Both the position numbers and the translations under genes were made by a program. Source: Tepidamorphus sp. (GTDB lineage Bacteria > Pseudomonadota > Alphaproteobacteria > Rhizobiales > Tepidamorphaceae). From it: a stretch of DNA of 64,000 bases. The notes below the pieces were generated by a model. The model saw only the letters and a list, made by a program, of their open reading frames with translations. It made no database searches and had not been told where the DNA came from. The stretch is taken from contig JANQKY010000106.1 of assembly GCA_028280885.1 (NCBI GenBank), positions 1-64,000 of the forward strand, written 5' to 3'. The stretch's first letter is position 1; every line of letters begins with the position of its first letter. Shown here piece by piece: positions 8,644-16,339 of this stretch.

Positions 8644-8783
8644 CTCTCCCTCGTCATCCCGGACGGCCGCAGGCCGAGCCGGGATCGGGGGCCCCGGCCT
8701 TGCGGCCGAAACGACCACGATGCGCCCGGGTTCCCCGATCCCGGATATTTGCTGACGCAAATTCCGGGATGACGATTGAGAGG
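8644..8783. repeat. Dispersed palindromic repeat, family A, copy 1
   Basis: The ends are inverted copies: TCGTCATCCCGGA near 8652 and TCCGGGATGACGA near 8763-8775. Inside are further hairpin arms around CGGCCGCAGGCCG and CGGATATTTGCTGACGCAAATTCCG. The same unit occurs at 25632-25784 (inverted) and 55257-55376. It fills the gap between the sulfatase and the convergent hpaH gene and could end transcription from both sides. Confidence 0.75.
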
Positions 8784-8796
8784 GTGTGGCCAAACC

Positions 8797-9597
8797 TCAC
8801 GCAAACGCGATATCGACCGACCCGAACGACCCGAAATCGGCATGGACCTCCGTGCCCGGCGGGCATTCGACCGGGCGGATGAAGCTGCCCGACAGGATGG
8901 TCTGGCCGGCTTCGATGCTCTGGCCGTATTGCGCCATGCGGCGGGCGAGCCAGACGACGCTTTCGACCGGATCGTTCAACACGCCCGCGCCAAGGCCGGT
9001 CTCTTCTATCGTGCGATCGCGGAAGACCATCGCGCCGACCCAGCGCAGGTCGAAGGCGTCCGGCGCGTGGCGCTGCGATCCCAGCACGATGCCGGCATTG
9101 GCGGCGTTGTCGCTGATCGTGTCGAGGACGGACCGGGTCCGGCCCGTCTCGGGGTCGGCGCGCAGGATGCGGGTGTCGAGGATCTCGAGCGCCGGGGCGA
9201 CACTCTGCGTCGCGGCCAGAACGTCGTCGCGGCTGACCTCTTCGCCTGCCAGCGGCGCCTTCATGATGAAGGCGATCTCCGCCTCGATGCGCGGCTGGAT
9301 GAAGCGGCCCTGCGGCACCCTCGCGCCGGGTTCGAACAGCATGTCGTCGAACAGGATGCCGCTGTCGGGAATGTCGATACCGAGCGCCTGCTGCATCGCC
9401 CGTGACGTCAGGCCGATCTTCCAGCCGAGCACCGTGCGGCCCGCGCCAAGCTTTGCATCGAGGATGGCGGACTGGATCGCATAGGCGTCGTCCATATCCA
9501 TCTTAGGGTAGCGCAGCGACAGGAGGCCGATCTGGCGGCCGGTGCGTTCGGCCTCAAGCAGATCGGCTGCGGCGCGGGCGTGATCGTCCGGCGTCAT
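8797..9597 (-). CDS. hpaH: 2-oxo-hept-3-ene-1,7-dioate hydratase
   Basis: 266 aa. It matches the HpaH/MhpD hydratase branch of the FAH fold: IGLLSLRYPKMDMDDAYAIQ, GRTVLGWKIGLTSRAMQQALGI and PRIEAEIAFIM supply the metal and substrate pocket, with VAPALEILDTRI after it. The enzyme adds water to 2-oxo-hept-3-ene-1,7-dioate in homoprotocatechuate meta-cleavage. The ATG at 9597 overlaps the hpaG-like stop by 4 bp, so it is coupled to that gene. It is the last gene of the operon here; the aldolase HpaI that should act next is not in the window. Confidence 0.9.
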   Translation of the reverse strand: MTPDDHARAAADLLEAERTGRQIGLLSLRYPKMDMDDAYAIQSAILDAKLGAGRTVLGWKIGLTSRAMQQALGIDIPDSGILFDDMLFEPGARVPQGRFIQPRIEAEIAFIMKAPLAGEEVSRDDVLAATQSVAPALEILDTRILRADPETGRTRSVLDTISDNAANAGIVLGSQRHAPDAFDLRWVGAMVFRDRTIEETGLGAGVLNDPVESVVWLARRMAQYGQSIEAGQTILSGSFIRPVECPPGTEVHADFGSFGSVDIAFA

Positions 9598-10445
9598 GCC
9601 TCGTCCTCGATGCCGTTGCGCAGGGTGCCGATGCCCTCGACGGTGACCTCGACGATATCGCCGGGCGCGAGGAATTTCGGCGGATCGAAGCGGGCGCCGG
9701 CACCCGACGGTGTGCCGGTAACGATGATGTCGCCGGGCTGAAGCGCCATGAAGGTGGAGATATAGGCGATCTCCTCGCGGATCGGGAACATCATGTTGCT
9801 CAAGAAATCGTCCTGGCGCAGCTCGCCGTTGACGCGGGTCTGGATATGCGCCTCGTCGAGCTGGGCGGCATCGGTGAAGGGGACGAGCCACGGCCCCATC
9901 GCGCCGGAGCGGTCCCAGTTCTTGCCCTGGGTGACGTTGAACTTGGCATGGCGCACCCAGTCGCGGATGGTGCCCTCGTTGCACAGCGTCAGCGCGGCGA
10001 TGTGGTCGTAGGCGTCCTCCTGGCGGATACGGCGCCCGCCCTTGCCGATGACGATCGCGACCTCGCCCTCGTAGTCGAGCTTGTGGCTCTCCGGCGGGCG
10101 GATCAGCGGCTTCTCGTGGCCGGTGAAGCCGCTGGCGAAGCGCGGGAACAGCGACATGAATTGCGGCTGCGCGCTGCCGTCCTTGTATTCGGCGTTGCGG
10201 TCGGGGAAGTTCACCCCGACGCAGAGGATTCGTCGCGCATCGGGCAGCACCATCTCGTAGTCGAACACCCGATGGGTGACGGCCTTGCCGCCTGCGGCCT
10301 CGCTCAAAAGCCCGAGCCCGCCGGCGGCGACCGCATCGAACAGCGTCGGCCACTGGGGAAAATCCGGCGACAGCGCCACTGCGCCGTCATCGGTTATCGC
10401 GCCGTAGAAGGTCTCGCCGGCAGCGGTACAGGTCGCAAAGCGCAT
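9594..10445 (-). CDS. hpaG: Fumarylacetoacetate hydrolase family protein (HpaG-type isomerase/decarboxylase)
   Basis: 283 aa from ATG 10445 (a GTG one codon earlier is equally placed after GAGGAATAC). The FAH domain covers residues 75-280: RRILCVGVNFPDRNAEY, KLDYEGEVAIVIGKGGR with the acidic metal ligands, RDWVRHAKFNVTQGKNWDRSGAMGPWLV and VTGTPSGAGARFDPPKFLAPGD. In this operon it should act as 5-oxopent-3-ene-1,2,5-tricarboxylate decarboxylase and/or 2-hydroxyhepta-2,4-diene-1,7-dioate isomerase. E. coli HpaG is a tandem of two such domains, and this protein has one. FAH-family members are hard to separate, so the exact reaction rests on context. Confidence 0.82.
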   Translation of the reverse strand: MRFATCTAAGETFYGAITDDGAVALSPDFPQWPTLFDAVAAGGLGLLSEAAGGKAVTHRVFDYEMVLPDARRILCVGVNFPDRNAEYKDGSAQPQFMSLFPRFASGFTGHEKPLIRPPESHKLDYEGEVAIVIGKGGRRIRQEDAYDHIAALTLCNEGTIRDWVRHAKFNVTQGKNWDRSGAMGPWLVPFTDAAQLDEAHIQTRVNGELRQDDFLSNMMFPIREEIAYISTFMALQPGDIIVTGTPSGAGARFDPPKFLAPGDIVEVTVEGIGTLRNGIEDEA

Positions 10446-10493
10446 CACGTATTCCTCGCAGATTTCCAGTCAGCGGACGGTCCGGCGCGCCGG

Positions 10494-11477
10494 TCAGGGC
10501 GCGATGATCGGCGTTGCGGCAAGGCCGGATTCCCTGACCTCGGCGCCGACGAATTTCGTTCCGTGCTCGAACCAGGAACGCGGCGCCGGCGCCCCCCACA
10601 GGGTCTGGCGCTGGGGGTCCTTCAGGTCCCATTTCAGCGGCTCGTGATCGGGGTCGAGCGTCTGGTAGTCGGAACTGTAGATCTCGATACGGTGGCCGTC
10701 GGGGTCGAGGATATAGAGGAAGAAGGCGTTCGAAATGCCGTGCCGGCCGGGGCCGCGCTCGATGTTGCCGACATAGCCGGTGGTCGACATGACGTCGAGC
10801 AGGTCGATGATGTGCAGCGGATTGGCGACCCAGAAAGCGACATGGTGCATGCGCGGGCCGGTGCCGTTTGTGAAAGCCATGTCGTGGACGCCGCCCTTGC
10901 GGTGCATCCAGGCCGCCCAGAGTTTCTTGGTCTCCTCGTCCTCGGTGTATTCCGTCACCCGGAAGCCCATGTCGTTATAGAAGGCAACGCTTGCATCGAC
11001 ATCGGGCGAGAAGCAGTTGAAATGGTCGATGCGGAGCGGGCGCACGCCGTGATAGCGGCCATATTGCTGATGGATCGTCGGCAGCCGGTCCATCCGGGCA
11101 TAGAATTCCAGCGGAATGCCCATCGTGTCGGCGGTTAGCAGCGTACGCCCCTGATAGGGGCGCTCGATCCAGGAGGTCGGCCGGCCGCGGGCGCGGAACC
11201 AGGTTTCGGCGCGGTCGAGGTCGGCCTCGTCGAACACCTTGAAGCCCATCACCTCGACCGTGCCCGGTTGATCCGATTTCTGCAGGATGACGCTGTGGTG
11301 GCCCCGCTCCTCCAGGGCGCGCAGATAGATATGCGCGTCGGTCTCCGCGCTGATCTGCAGGCCGAACATGTCGGTGTAGAACGCCTTCGATGCGGCGAGA
11401 TCGCCGACATTCAGGCAGACATGGCTCAAGCGGATCGTGTTGAAGTCCGGGTAGAGATTCGGGGCTGGAACGGGCAT
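10494..11477 (-). CDS. Homoprotocatechuate 2,3-dioxygenase-like, class I (VOC fold)
   Basis: 327 aa made of two VOC modules. Likely Fe/Mn ligands are His152 (PLRIDHFN), His211 or His212 (RMHHVAFW) and Glu265 (GHRIEIYSSDY). This spacing is close to that known for the homoprotocatechuate dioxygenases of Brevibacterium and Arthrobacter (His155, His214, Glu267). Such enzymes open 3,4-dihydroxyphenylacetate between carbons 2 and 3. The unrelated class III enzyme for the same step is encoded directly upstream (11496-12350), which makes this gene redundant or specific for a related catechol. The start is supported by AGGAGG before ATG 11477. Confidence 0.88.
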   Translation of the reverse strand: MPVPAPNLYPDFNTIRLSHVCLNVGDLAASKAFYTDMFGLQISAETDAHIYLRALEERGHHSVILQKSDQPGTVEVMGFKVFDEADLDRAETWFRARGRPTSWIERPYQGRTLLTADTMGIPLEFYARMDRLPTIHQQYGRYHGVRPLRIDHFNCFSPDVDASVAFYNDMGFRVTEYTEDEETKKLWAAWMHRKGGVHDMAFTNGTGPRMHHVAFWVANPLHIIDLLDVMSTTGYVGNIERGPGRHGISNAFFLYILDPDGHRIEIYSSDYQTLDPDHEPLKWDLKDPQRQTLWGAPAPRSWFEHGTKFVGAEVRESGLAATPIIAP

Positions 11478-11495
11478 TCGGGCCTCCTGGTGTCC

Positions 11496-12350
11496 CTATT
11501 GTACGGGAAAGATGACGTTGGTCTGGCCGGTGCCGGAGGAGGGGAAGTAAGGCGTCACCACCTCGCAGGGCGCGTCATAGGTGTCCCATCCAAGCGCGCC
11601 GTAGAGCATCGCCGTGTCGTGCATCGAGCCCTCGCCGCAGCAATACTGGGCGTATTCCGGCAGCATCTTGAGGAAGGTCGCGTGGTCGCCGCGCTGCCAC
11701 ATGTCGAGCACGTGCAGGTCCATCTGCCGGTTGAACTCCGAACTGATGGTGAAAGTGCCGTTGTTTGCGGCATAGTCCTTGTTCGGCCAGATCTTGTGGC
11801 TGAGGCTGCCCGAGGCGACCAGCAGCACCTTGTCGCCGCTTGCCTCGACGGCGGCACGGATCGCCTCGCCGACGACGCGGCTTTCCTGATGGTCGTGCAC
11901 GGTGCACCAGGCGGCGACCGAGACGACCTTCATCTCGTGTTGGCGGCTCATGAAGCGCATCGGCACCAGCGTGCCGTATTCCATCTCGAGGCTATCGAGA
12001 TGATGCGCCAGCGTATGGACGCCCATATCGGAGGCCGTCCTGGCGATCGCGTCGCCCAGCTCCGGATTGCCCTGATAGTCATAGGGCATGTCGCGGATGA
12101 ATTGCGGGAACTCGTTGGAGGTGAACAGCCCCTTAAAGCGGCTGTTGGCGTTGATGTGGAAGCCGGCATTGATCACCCAGTGGGTGTCGCAGATGACGAC
12201 GGTATCGGCGCCGAGCGCCTTGGCGCGACGGGCGATTTCATAATGGCCGTCGATGGCCGCCTGCCGCTTGCCCTTCACCGGGCCCTCCTGCTCGGACATC
12301 AGCATGGTGGGCACGTGCGTGCATTTGGCGGCGAGAACGATCTCTCCCAT
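11496..12350 (-). CDS. hpaD: 3,4-dihydroxyphenylacetate 2,3-dioxygenase, class III (LigB fold)
   Basis: 284 aa, the same length as E. coli C HpaD and recognisably similar throughout: AAKCTHVPTMLMSEQEGP with metal ligand His12, VVICDTHWVINAGFHIN, SNEFPQFIRDMPYDYQGNPELG, LEYGTLVPMRFM, VASGSLSHKIW and PEYAQYCCGEGSMHDTAMLYGALGWD. It belongs to the LigB superfamily of Fe(II) extradiol dioxygenases and forms 5-carboxymethyl-2-hydroxymuconate semialdehyde, the substrate of HpaE. It lies between hpaE and the class I dioxygenase gene on the same strand, 18 bp from the latter. The start has AGGAAC upstream. Confidence 0.93.
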   Translation of the reverse strand: MGEIVLAAKCTHVPTMLMSEQEGPVKGKRQAAIDGHYEIARRAKALGADTVVICDTHWVINAGFHINANSRFKGLFTSNEFPQFIRDMPYDYQGNPELGDAIARTASDMGVHTLAHHLDSLEMEYGTLVPMRFMSRQHEMKVVSVAAWCTVHDHQESRVVGEAIRAAVEASGDKVLLVASGSLSHKIWPNKDYAANNGTFTISSEFNRQMDLHVLDMWQRGDHATFLKMLPEYAQYCCGEGSMHDTAMLYGALGWDTYDAPCEVVTPYFPSSGTGQTNVIFPVQ

Positions 12351-12421
12351 AACGGGTTCCTTTCAAACAACAGGGTCCGGTGTTGCCCGTGATGCCGGGC
12401 GGCCCCTTGCTGCGACCGGGT

Positions 12422-13930
12422 TCAAACGCCCAGGCGCGTTATCTTGTGCTGTCCGGTGGCGAAGCCGATATGCTTCTGCTCCATGTAGAATTCGAACGAC
12501 CAGTCGCCGCCGTCGCGGCCTATGCCGGAGGCCTTGACGCCGCCGAACGGGGTCGGCAGGTGGCGGACATTCTCCGAGTTCACCCAGATCATCCCGGCCT
12601 CCAGCCGGTCGGTGACGCGCAGCGCGCGGGTCAGGTCGTTGGTCCACAGATAGCCGGTGAGCCCGTAGGGGATGTCGTTGGCGATCCGCAGCGCCTCTTC
12701 CTCGCTTGAAAAGGGGATCGAGGTCAGTACCGGGCCGAAGATCTCCTCGCGGGCGATCCGCATGGAGTTGTTGGCATTGGTGAACAGGGTCGGGCGGACG
12801 AAATAGCCCTCATCGCCGACCGTCTCGCCGCCGGCGGCGATCGTCGCGCCGTCTTCCCTCGCGATGTCGAAATACGAGGTGACCTTCCTGAAGTGCTCCT
12901 CGGTCACCAGCGGGCCGATCTCGGTTGCCGGGTCGAGCGGATGGCCGATCTTGATCCTGTTCACGCGCTCGATGAGCTTTGCCTCGAATTCGGCGCGGAT
13001 CGTGTCCTGGATCAGCAGGCGGGAGGAGGAGGTGCAGCGCTCGCCGTTGATCGAATAGATCATGAAGATCACCGCATCGAGCGCCCGGTCGAGATCGGCG
13101 TCGTCGAAGACGATCACGGGGTTCTTGCCGCCAAGCTCCAGATGGTTGCGCTTCAGGGTATCGGCGCCCTGCCTGGTGATCAGGCTTCCCGTTCGGCTTT
13201 CGCCGACAAAGGCAATGGCGCGGATCTTCGGGTGCTCGCACAGCGCCTTGCCGACCTCCTCGCCGAAGCCGTTGACGGTGTTGAGGACGCCCGGCGGCAG
13301 GCCCGCCTCCTCGGCGATCTCGACAAGCAGGCGGGCGGTCAGCGGGCTCGCCTCGGCCGGCTTGTGCACCACGGTGCAGCCGGCCGCAAGCGCCGGCGCG
13401 ACCTTCCAGGTGCTCAGCATGAAGGGCGTGTTCCACGGCGTGATGACGCCGACAGGGCCGATCGGCACGCGCGTGGTGATGTTCATCAGCGTCGGCGACT
13501 TCAGGTGCTGGCCGTCGCGCGCCTGGACGACCTGATCGGCGAAATAGCGGAAGTTCTCCGCCCCGCGCAGCGCCGCCTTGGACATGAAGCGCAGCGCCTG
13601 GCCGGTGTCCCAGCATTCGCACAGCGCGATTTCCTCCGCGCGTGCCTCGATCGCCTCGGCGACGCGGATCAGGATCTTCCGCCGCTCGGTCGCCGGCATG
13701 TCGCGCCAGGCCGGGAAGGCCTCGGCCGCGGCGTTTGCGGCCGTATCGATATCGGCGGCCGAACCATGCGCGACGTCGCAGATCACCGACCGGTCGACCG
13801 GCGAGATCGACTGGAACACTCCGTTCGATCCGGCACGATCCTCGCCGGCGATGCGGTTGAGAATGCCATCCTGCCGGAAGCGGGCGAGATATCCGTCAAG
13901 CTTGGCGAGATTGTCTTCAAATGCGCTCAT
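12422..13930 (-). CDS. hpaE: 5-carboxymethyl-2-hydroxymuconate semialdehyde dehydrogenase
   Basis: 502 aa NAD(P)-dependent aldehyde dehydrogenase. The active-site parts are visible: TPWNTPFMLSTWKVAPALAAG, VGESRTGSLITRQGADTLKRNHLELGGKNPVIVFDDAD with the catalytic Glu, and YSINGERCTSSSRLLIQ with the catalytic Cys. The ending FGGVKASGIGRDGGDWSFEFYMEQKHI matches HpaE proteins. It oxidises the ring-cleavage aldehyde to 5-carboxymethyl-2-hydroxymuconate. Its start overlaps the hpaF stop by ATGA (13927-13930), so translation is coupled. Confidence 0.95.
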   Translation of the reverse strand: MSAFEDNLAKLDGYLARFRQDGILNRIAGEDRAGSNGVFQSISPVDRSVICDVAHGSAADIDTAANAAAEAFPAWRDMPATERRKILIRVAEAIEARAEEIALCECWDTGQALRFMSKAALRGAENFRYFADQVVQARDGQHLKSPTLMNITTRVPIGPVGVITPWNTPFMLSTWKVAPALAAGCTVVHKPAEASPLTARLLVEIAEEAGLPPGVLNTVNGFGEEVGKALCEHPKIRAIAFVGESRTGSLITRQGADTLKRNHLELGGKNPVIVFDDADLDRALDAVIFMIYSINGERCTSSSRLLIQDTIRAEFEAKLIERVNRIKIGHPLDPATEIGPLVTEEHFRKVTSYFDIAREDGATIAAGGETVGDEGYFVRPTLFTNANNSMRIAREEIFGPVLTSIPFSSEEEALRIANDIPYGLTGYLWTNDLTRALRVTDRLEAGMIWVNSENVRHLPTPFGGVKASGIGRDGGDWSFEFYMEQKHIGFATGQHKITRLGV

Positions 13931-14331
13931 GATTTCGTCTCCAGATGATCCCGGCCCAGATGATCCCGTATGGTGCCCGTCTTGGGCGACAGGTCCGGGT
14001 CGATGTCCCGCATCTCCACGGAGAGCGCGAGCGAGTGGTCCGCCATCACCGGCGCCAGGAAGGCACGGGCGGCCTCGAACAGGTGCTGCGCCGCGGCCTG
14101 CTTGACCTCCGCCGGCCGGCCGGCGCGCAGCCTGACCGAGATGTCGACAAAGGCATGGTCGGGATTGCCGTCGGCAATCGCGTAGTGATCGACCCGGATC
14201 GCCCGGACCCGCACGCCCGGCAGCGGAAAGGCGTCGATCCGAACCGCCGCCGCGCGGATGTGCTCGCAGAGCGCGGCCATGTCGATCAGGCCGTCGAGAT
14301 TGGCGGAATAGTCGATATGGATATGCGGCAC
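13927..14331 (-). CDS. hpaF: 5-carboxymethyl-2-hydroxymuconate isomerase
   Basis: 134 aa, usual for HpaF (CHMI), a trimeric tautomerase-fold enzyme. MPHIHIDYSANLDG gives the N-terminal proline of the tautomerase superfamily at position 2, followed by LCEHIRAAAVRIDAFPLPGVRVRAIRVDHYAIADGNPDHAFVDISVRLRAGR. It isomerises the HpaE product. It is the first gene of the hpaFED-dioxygenase-G-H operon, transcribed from a promoter at 14361-14389 divergent from hpaR. Confidence 0.93.
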   Translation of the reverse strand: MPHIHIDYSANLDGLIDMAALCEHIRAAAVRIDAFPLPGVRVRAIRVDHYAIADGNPDHAFVDISVRLRAGRPAEVKQAAAQHLFEAARAFLAPVMADHSLALSVEMRDIDPDLSPKTGTIRDHLGRDHLETKS

Positions 14332-14347
14332 GGCACTCTCTTCATTT

Positions 14348-14389
14348 GTTAACTGTTGCGATGTTAACTTTTATCCGGCGCGCAATCAA
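14348..14389 (-). promoter_or_regulatory. hpa operon promoter with paired GTTAAC operator sites
   Basis: On the minus strand, TTGATT (14384-14389) and TAACAT (14361-14366) are spaced by 17 bp and read into hpaF. Two palindromic GTTAAC hexamers, at 14348-14353 and 14363-14368, start 15 bp apart; the second overlaps the -10. This placement would let HpaR block the promoter. The assignment to HpaR is inference from position. Confidence 0.6.
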
Positions 14390-14413
14390 GCGCTTTTATT
14401 AATATGAGAAGTA

Positions 14414-14908
14414 ATGTATCCCGAAGGCGTGACGAAGGAAGCCGGACCATACAGGCCGAAGTCCCTGCCGGGAACCGCGCGATCGCTGCCCGTGTCGCTC
14501 ATCCGGGCGCGCGAATGGGTGATGGCTCCGATCCGTCGGATGCTCGCCGACACGGGCATTACCGAGCAGCAGTGGCGGGTGCTGCGGGTGTTGCAGGAAT
14601 ACGGGCCCCAGGATGCCACCAAGCTTGCAGAGCGCGCCAGCCTGATGCCGCCGAGCCTGACCCGCATCGTGCAGACGATGGAGGCGGCGGGCTTCATCCG
14701 GCGCGATGCCGACGCCCATGACCGACGCCGCCAGACGATCGCGATCCTGCCCAAGGGCGAGCGCCTCATCGAGGCCAATCTGGAGCAGGCGCTCGATATC
14801 GCCGCGCAGTACCGCCGGAAACTGGGCGATGAGGATTACGAGCGGCTGCTCGATCTGTTGGAGAAGCTGACGCGTGAGTCCGAAGAGGGGGCGACGGGGA
14901 CGCGGTGA
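14414..14908 (+). CDS. hpaR: Homoprotocatechuate operon regulator, MarR family
   Basis: 164 aa. The MarR fold runs from residue 25: SLIRAREWVMAPIRRMLADTGITEQQWRVLRVLQEYG, then the recognition helix LAERASLMPPSLTRIVQTMEAAGFIRR and the wing DAHDRRRQTIAILPKG. This matches HpaR, the repressor of 4-hydroxyphenylacetate/homoprotocatechuate genes in enterobacteria, which is released by pathway intermediates. It is divergent from hpaF across 82 bp that hold the GTTAAC pair. GAGAAGT lies ahead of the ATG at 14414. Confidence 0.92.
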   Translation: MYPEGVTKEAGPYRPKSLPGTARSLPVSLIRAREWVMAPIRRMLADTGITEQQWRVLRVLQEYGPQDATKLAERASLMPPSLTRIVQTMEAAGFIRRDADAHDRRRQTIAILPKGERLIEANLEQALDIAAQYRRKLGDEDYERLLDLLEKLTRESEEGATGTR

Positions 14909-14951
14909 GAGCGCCCGCATCCGCCGCCGAAGCCAAAGAGGGTGCGGACAA

Positions 14952-15404
14952 CTACGGTATCGTTACGACAAACGATACGTTGTCTGATGGATTTCCACCG
15001 ACATCATAGGTAACGATCTGGAACCAGTTCTTGTTGTTCTTGCAGCCGCCTGCATTCGATTCCCAAAATGCCAACAGGTCCGAGCCGATTGAATTATACC
15101 AATCAACGGTAACATTGGGCATTATTTCCGCCGCATTGACCTTCTTGCCTTTGTATTTGCGGAGTTTGAAGCAATAATTGCCATTGGCGACTTTCTTGGC
15201 TTTGGCAATGTTTTTCTGGCGGACGACGCTGTTCGAATTGATGTCGTAGAAAACCGCGAAGCGCGCATAGGGCGCGTCGGCACCGTTCCCGAGCGCCAGA
15301 TCAATGGACGTCCGGTTGTCGGTATCCTCCGCCGTGGCAGGCGTCAAAGCTGCCAGGGTGAGCATCGCGACAATCGACAAGACCAGGGGAAGTCCAGCTT
15401 TCAT
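14952..15404 (-). CDS. Exported protein of unknown function
   Basis: 150 aa. MKAGLPLVLSIVAMLTLAALTPATAED is a clear signal peptide; the start has GGAGAGACGGA upstream. The mature part is small, basic and rich in Asn and Lys (YCFKLRKYKGKKVNAAEIMPNV, AGGCKNNKNWFQIVTYDVGG), with two cysteines that could pair. No family recognised. Its base composition is lower in GC than the neighbouring hpa genes. The upstream region of this gene was the target of the IS1-type transposon, whose left end lies 152 bp away, so its own promoter may have been separated from the gene. Confidence 0.75.
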   Translation of the reverse strand: MKAGLPLVLSIVAMLTLAALTPATAEDTDNRTSIDLALGNGADAPYARFAVFYDINSNSVVRQKNIAKAKKVANGNYCFKLRKYKGKKVNAAEIMPNVTVDWYNSIGSDLLAFWESNAGGCKNNKNWFQIVTYDVGGNPSDNVSFVVTIP

Positions 15405-15555
15405 TCCGTCTCTCCATGCGAACGCAGCGTCCGTCTATCGGCTCGCGTTTTCGAGTGGCGTCGTATTTCGGCGGTTCGGCCGGTGCAGCGCCTGCGTGCG
15501 GGCGGGCGCTCGAGCACCATGGTATGTGACTTAACGTCAACTATCCAGAGGATTC

Positions 15556-15574
15556 GGTAGTGGGTCAGTTTGAA
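15556..15574 (+). repeat. Left terminal inverted repeat of the IS1-type transposon
   Basis: GGTAGTGGGTCAGTTTGAA, identical to the complement of 18786-18804. It is preceded by the target duplication copy GAGGATTC. Confidence 0.93.
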
Positions 15575-15619
15575 ATTGGCGGCTAGGAAAAGCTTTGTGT
15601 GAATGCCATATGTATCCCT

Positions 15620-15841
15620 ATGACGAATACGAGGCCAAAGAAACGTCCGCGCGACCCAAACCAGTTGGCAAAATTCATCGTTGATGTTGCCACCGGCCAA
15701 GAGGAAGGCGACGAGGAAATATCGGCAAAAAGGGCGAAAGCTGGAAAACGCGGTGCTGCTGCTAGAAAAAGGGCGCTGACGCCGGAACAGCGCTCTGAGA
15801 TCGCTTCTGCTGCCGCACAGGCTCGGTGGAAAAAGGGCTAG
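15620..15841 (+). CDS. Small basic protein, transposon passenger
   Basis: 73 aa from ATG 15620. The sequence KKRPRDPNQLAKFIVDVATGQ near the N-terminus and ARKRALTPEQRSEIASAAAQARWKKG at the end are typical of a short, Lys/Arg/Ala-rich, histone-H1-like family that is widespread in bacteria and has no proven role. The middle (KRAKAGKRGAAARKRA) would bind nucleic acid nonspecifically. Its stop overlaps that of the convergent 163-aa gene (CTAG at 15838-15841). It lies inside the transposon, next to the left end. Confidence 0.75.
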   Translation: MTNTRPKKRPRDPNQLAKFIVDVATGQEEGDEEISAKRAKAGKRGAAARKRALTPEQRSEIASAAAQARWKKG

Positions 15842-16329
15842 CTTGCCTCTTTGTCTTCGCGCTCTAAGGCTTCAAGCGCCTTCCGCTCTTCAAAGTCCTC
15901 TGTGAAATCCAATTCGAACTGAATTGGCTCGTCGGTCGGATGAGCGAAGTTCATATGATCTATATCGGACCTCGCCCGGTATATATCGTTCGCAATCCCT
16001 TCGCGCCGTTGATGGGCGGCTTTCCGTCTGAGTTGGGGCGTCCCGCCGTGGTCGATATCAAACCATAAGGTGCGTTGCGTGCCTTCTTCCACAACAGATA
16101 CGCACTGTTTGGCTCGATAAGTCGTGCCATTCTCATCCTCACGCAGCACCTGACGAAGCGCCGAGGTAATTTGTCTACGGAAAATTTTCCGTAGATCTTC
16201 CGGACGCGGGACGAGCTTTCGGTTGGCTACCGCCCAATCGATGAAGTCGTTAGGATCGCTCGCGTCCTCACTGGTCAGCGTCTCCCATTCCTCCCACGCA
16301 TGGAGAAGCTGTTCGTTATAGTTCGCCAT
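15838..16329 (-). CDS. Unknown protein, third gene of the HigBA-like operon
   Basis: 163 aa from ATG 16329, chosen because AGGAGG lies six bases upstream. No family recognised. It begins with an acidic helix (ANYNEQLLHAWEEWETLTSEDASDPNDFIDW), continues with a basic stretch (RPEDLRKIFRRQITSALRQVL) and a beta-rich core (TYRAKQCVSVVEEGTQRTLWFDIDHGG), and ends with a very acidic tail. It starts 10 bp after the HigA/ImmA-type gene, so the three minus-strand genes form one transcription unit. A role as peptidase substrate, chaperone or second antitoxin is possible but not shown. Confidence 0.7.
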   Translation of the reverse strand: MANYNEQLLHAWEEWETLTSEDASDPNDFIDWAVANRKLVPRPEDLRKIFRRQITSALRQVLREDENGTTYRAKQCVSVVEEGTQRTLWFDIDHGGTPQLRRKAAHQRREGIANDIYRARSDIDHMNFAHPTDEPIQFELDFTEDFEERKALEALEREDKEAS

Positions 16330-16339
16330 TTTCGGCCTC

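Noticed and set aside
15405..15547. Gene interrupted by the IS1-type transposon
   Set aside because: Joining the flanks across GAGGATTC gives no recognisable reading frame; insertion seems to be into non-coding DNA upstream of the exported-protein gene.
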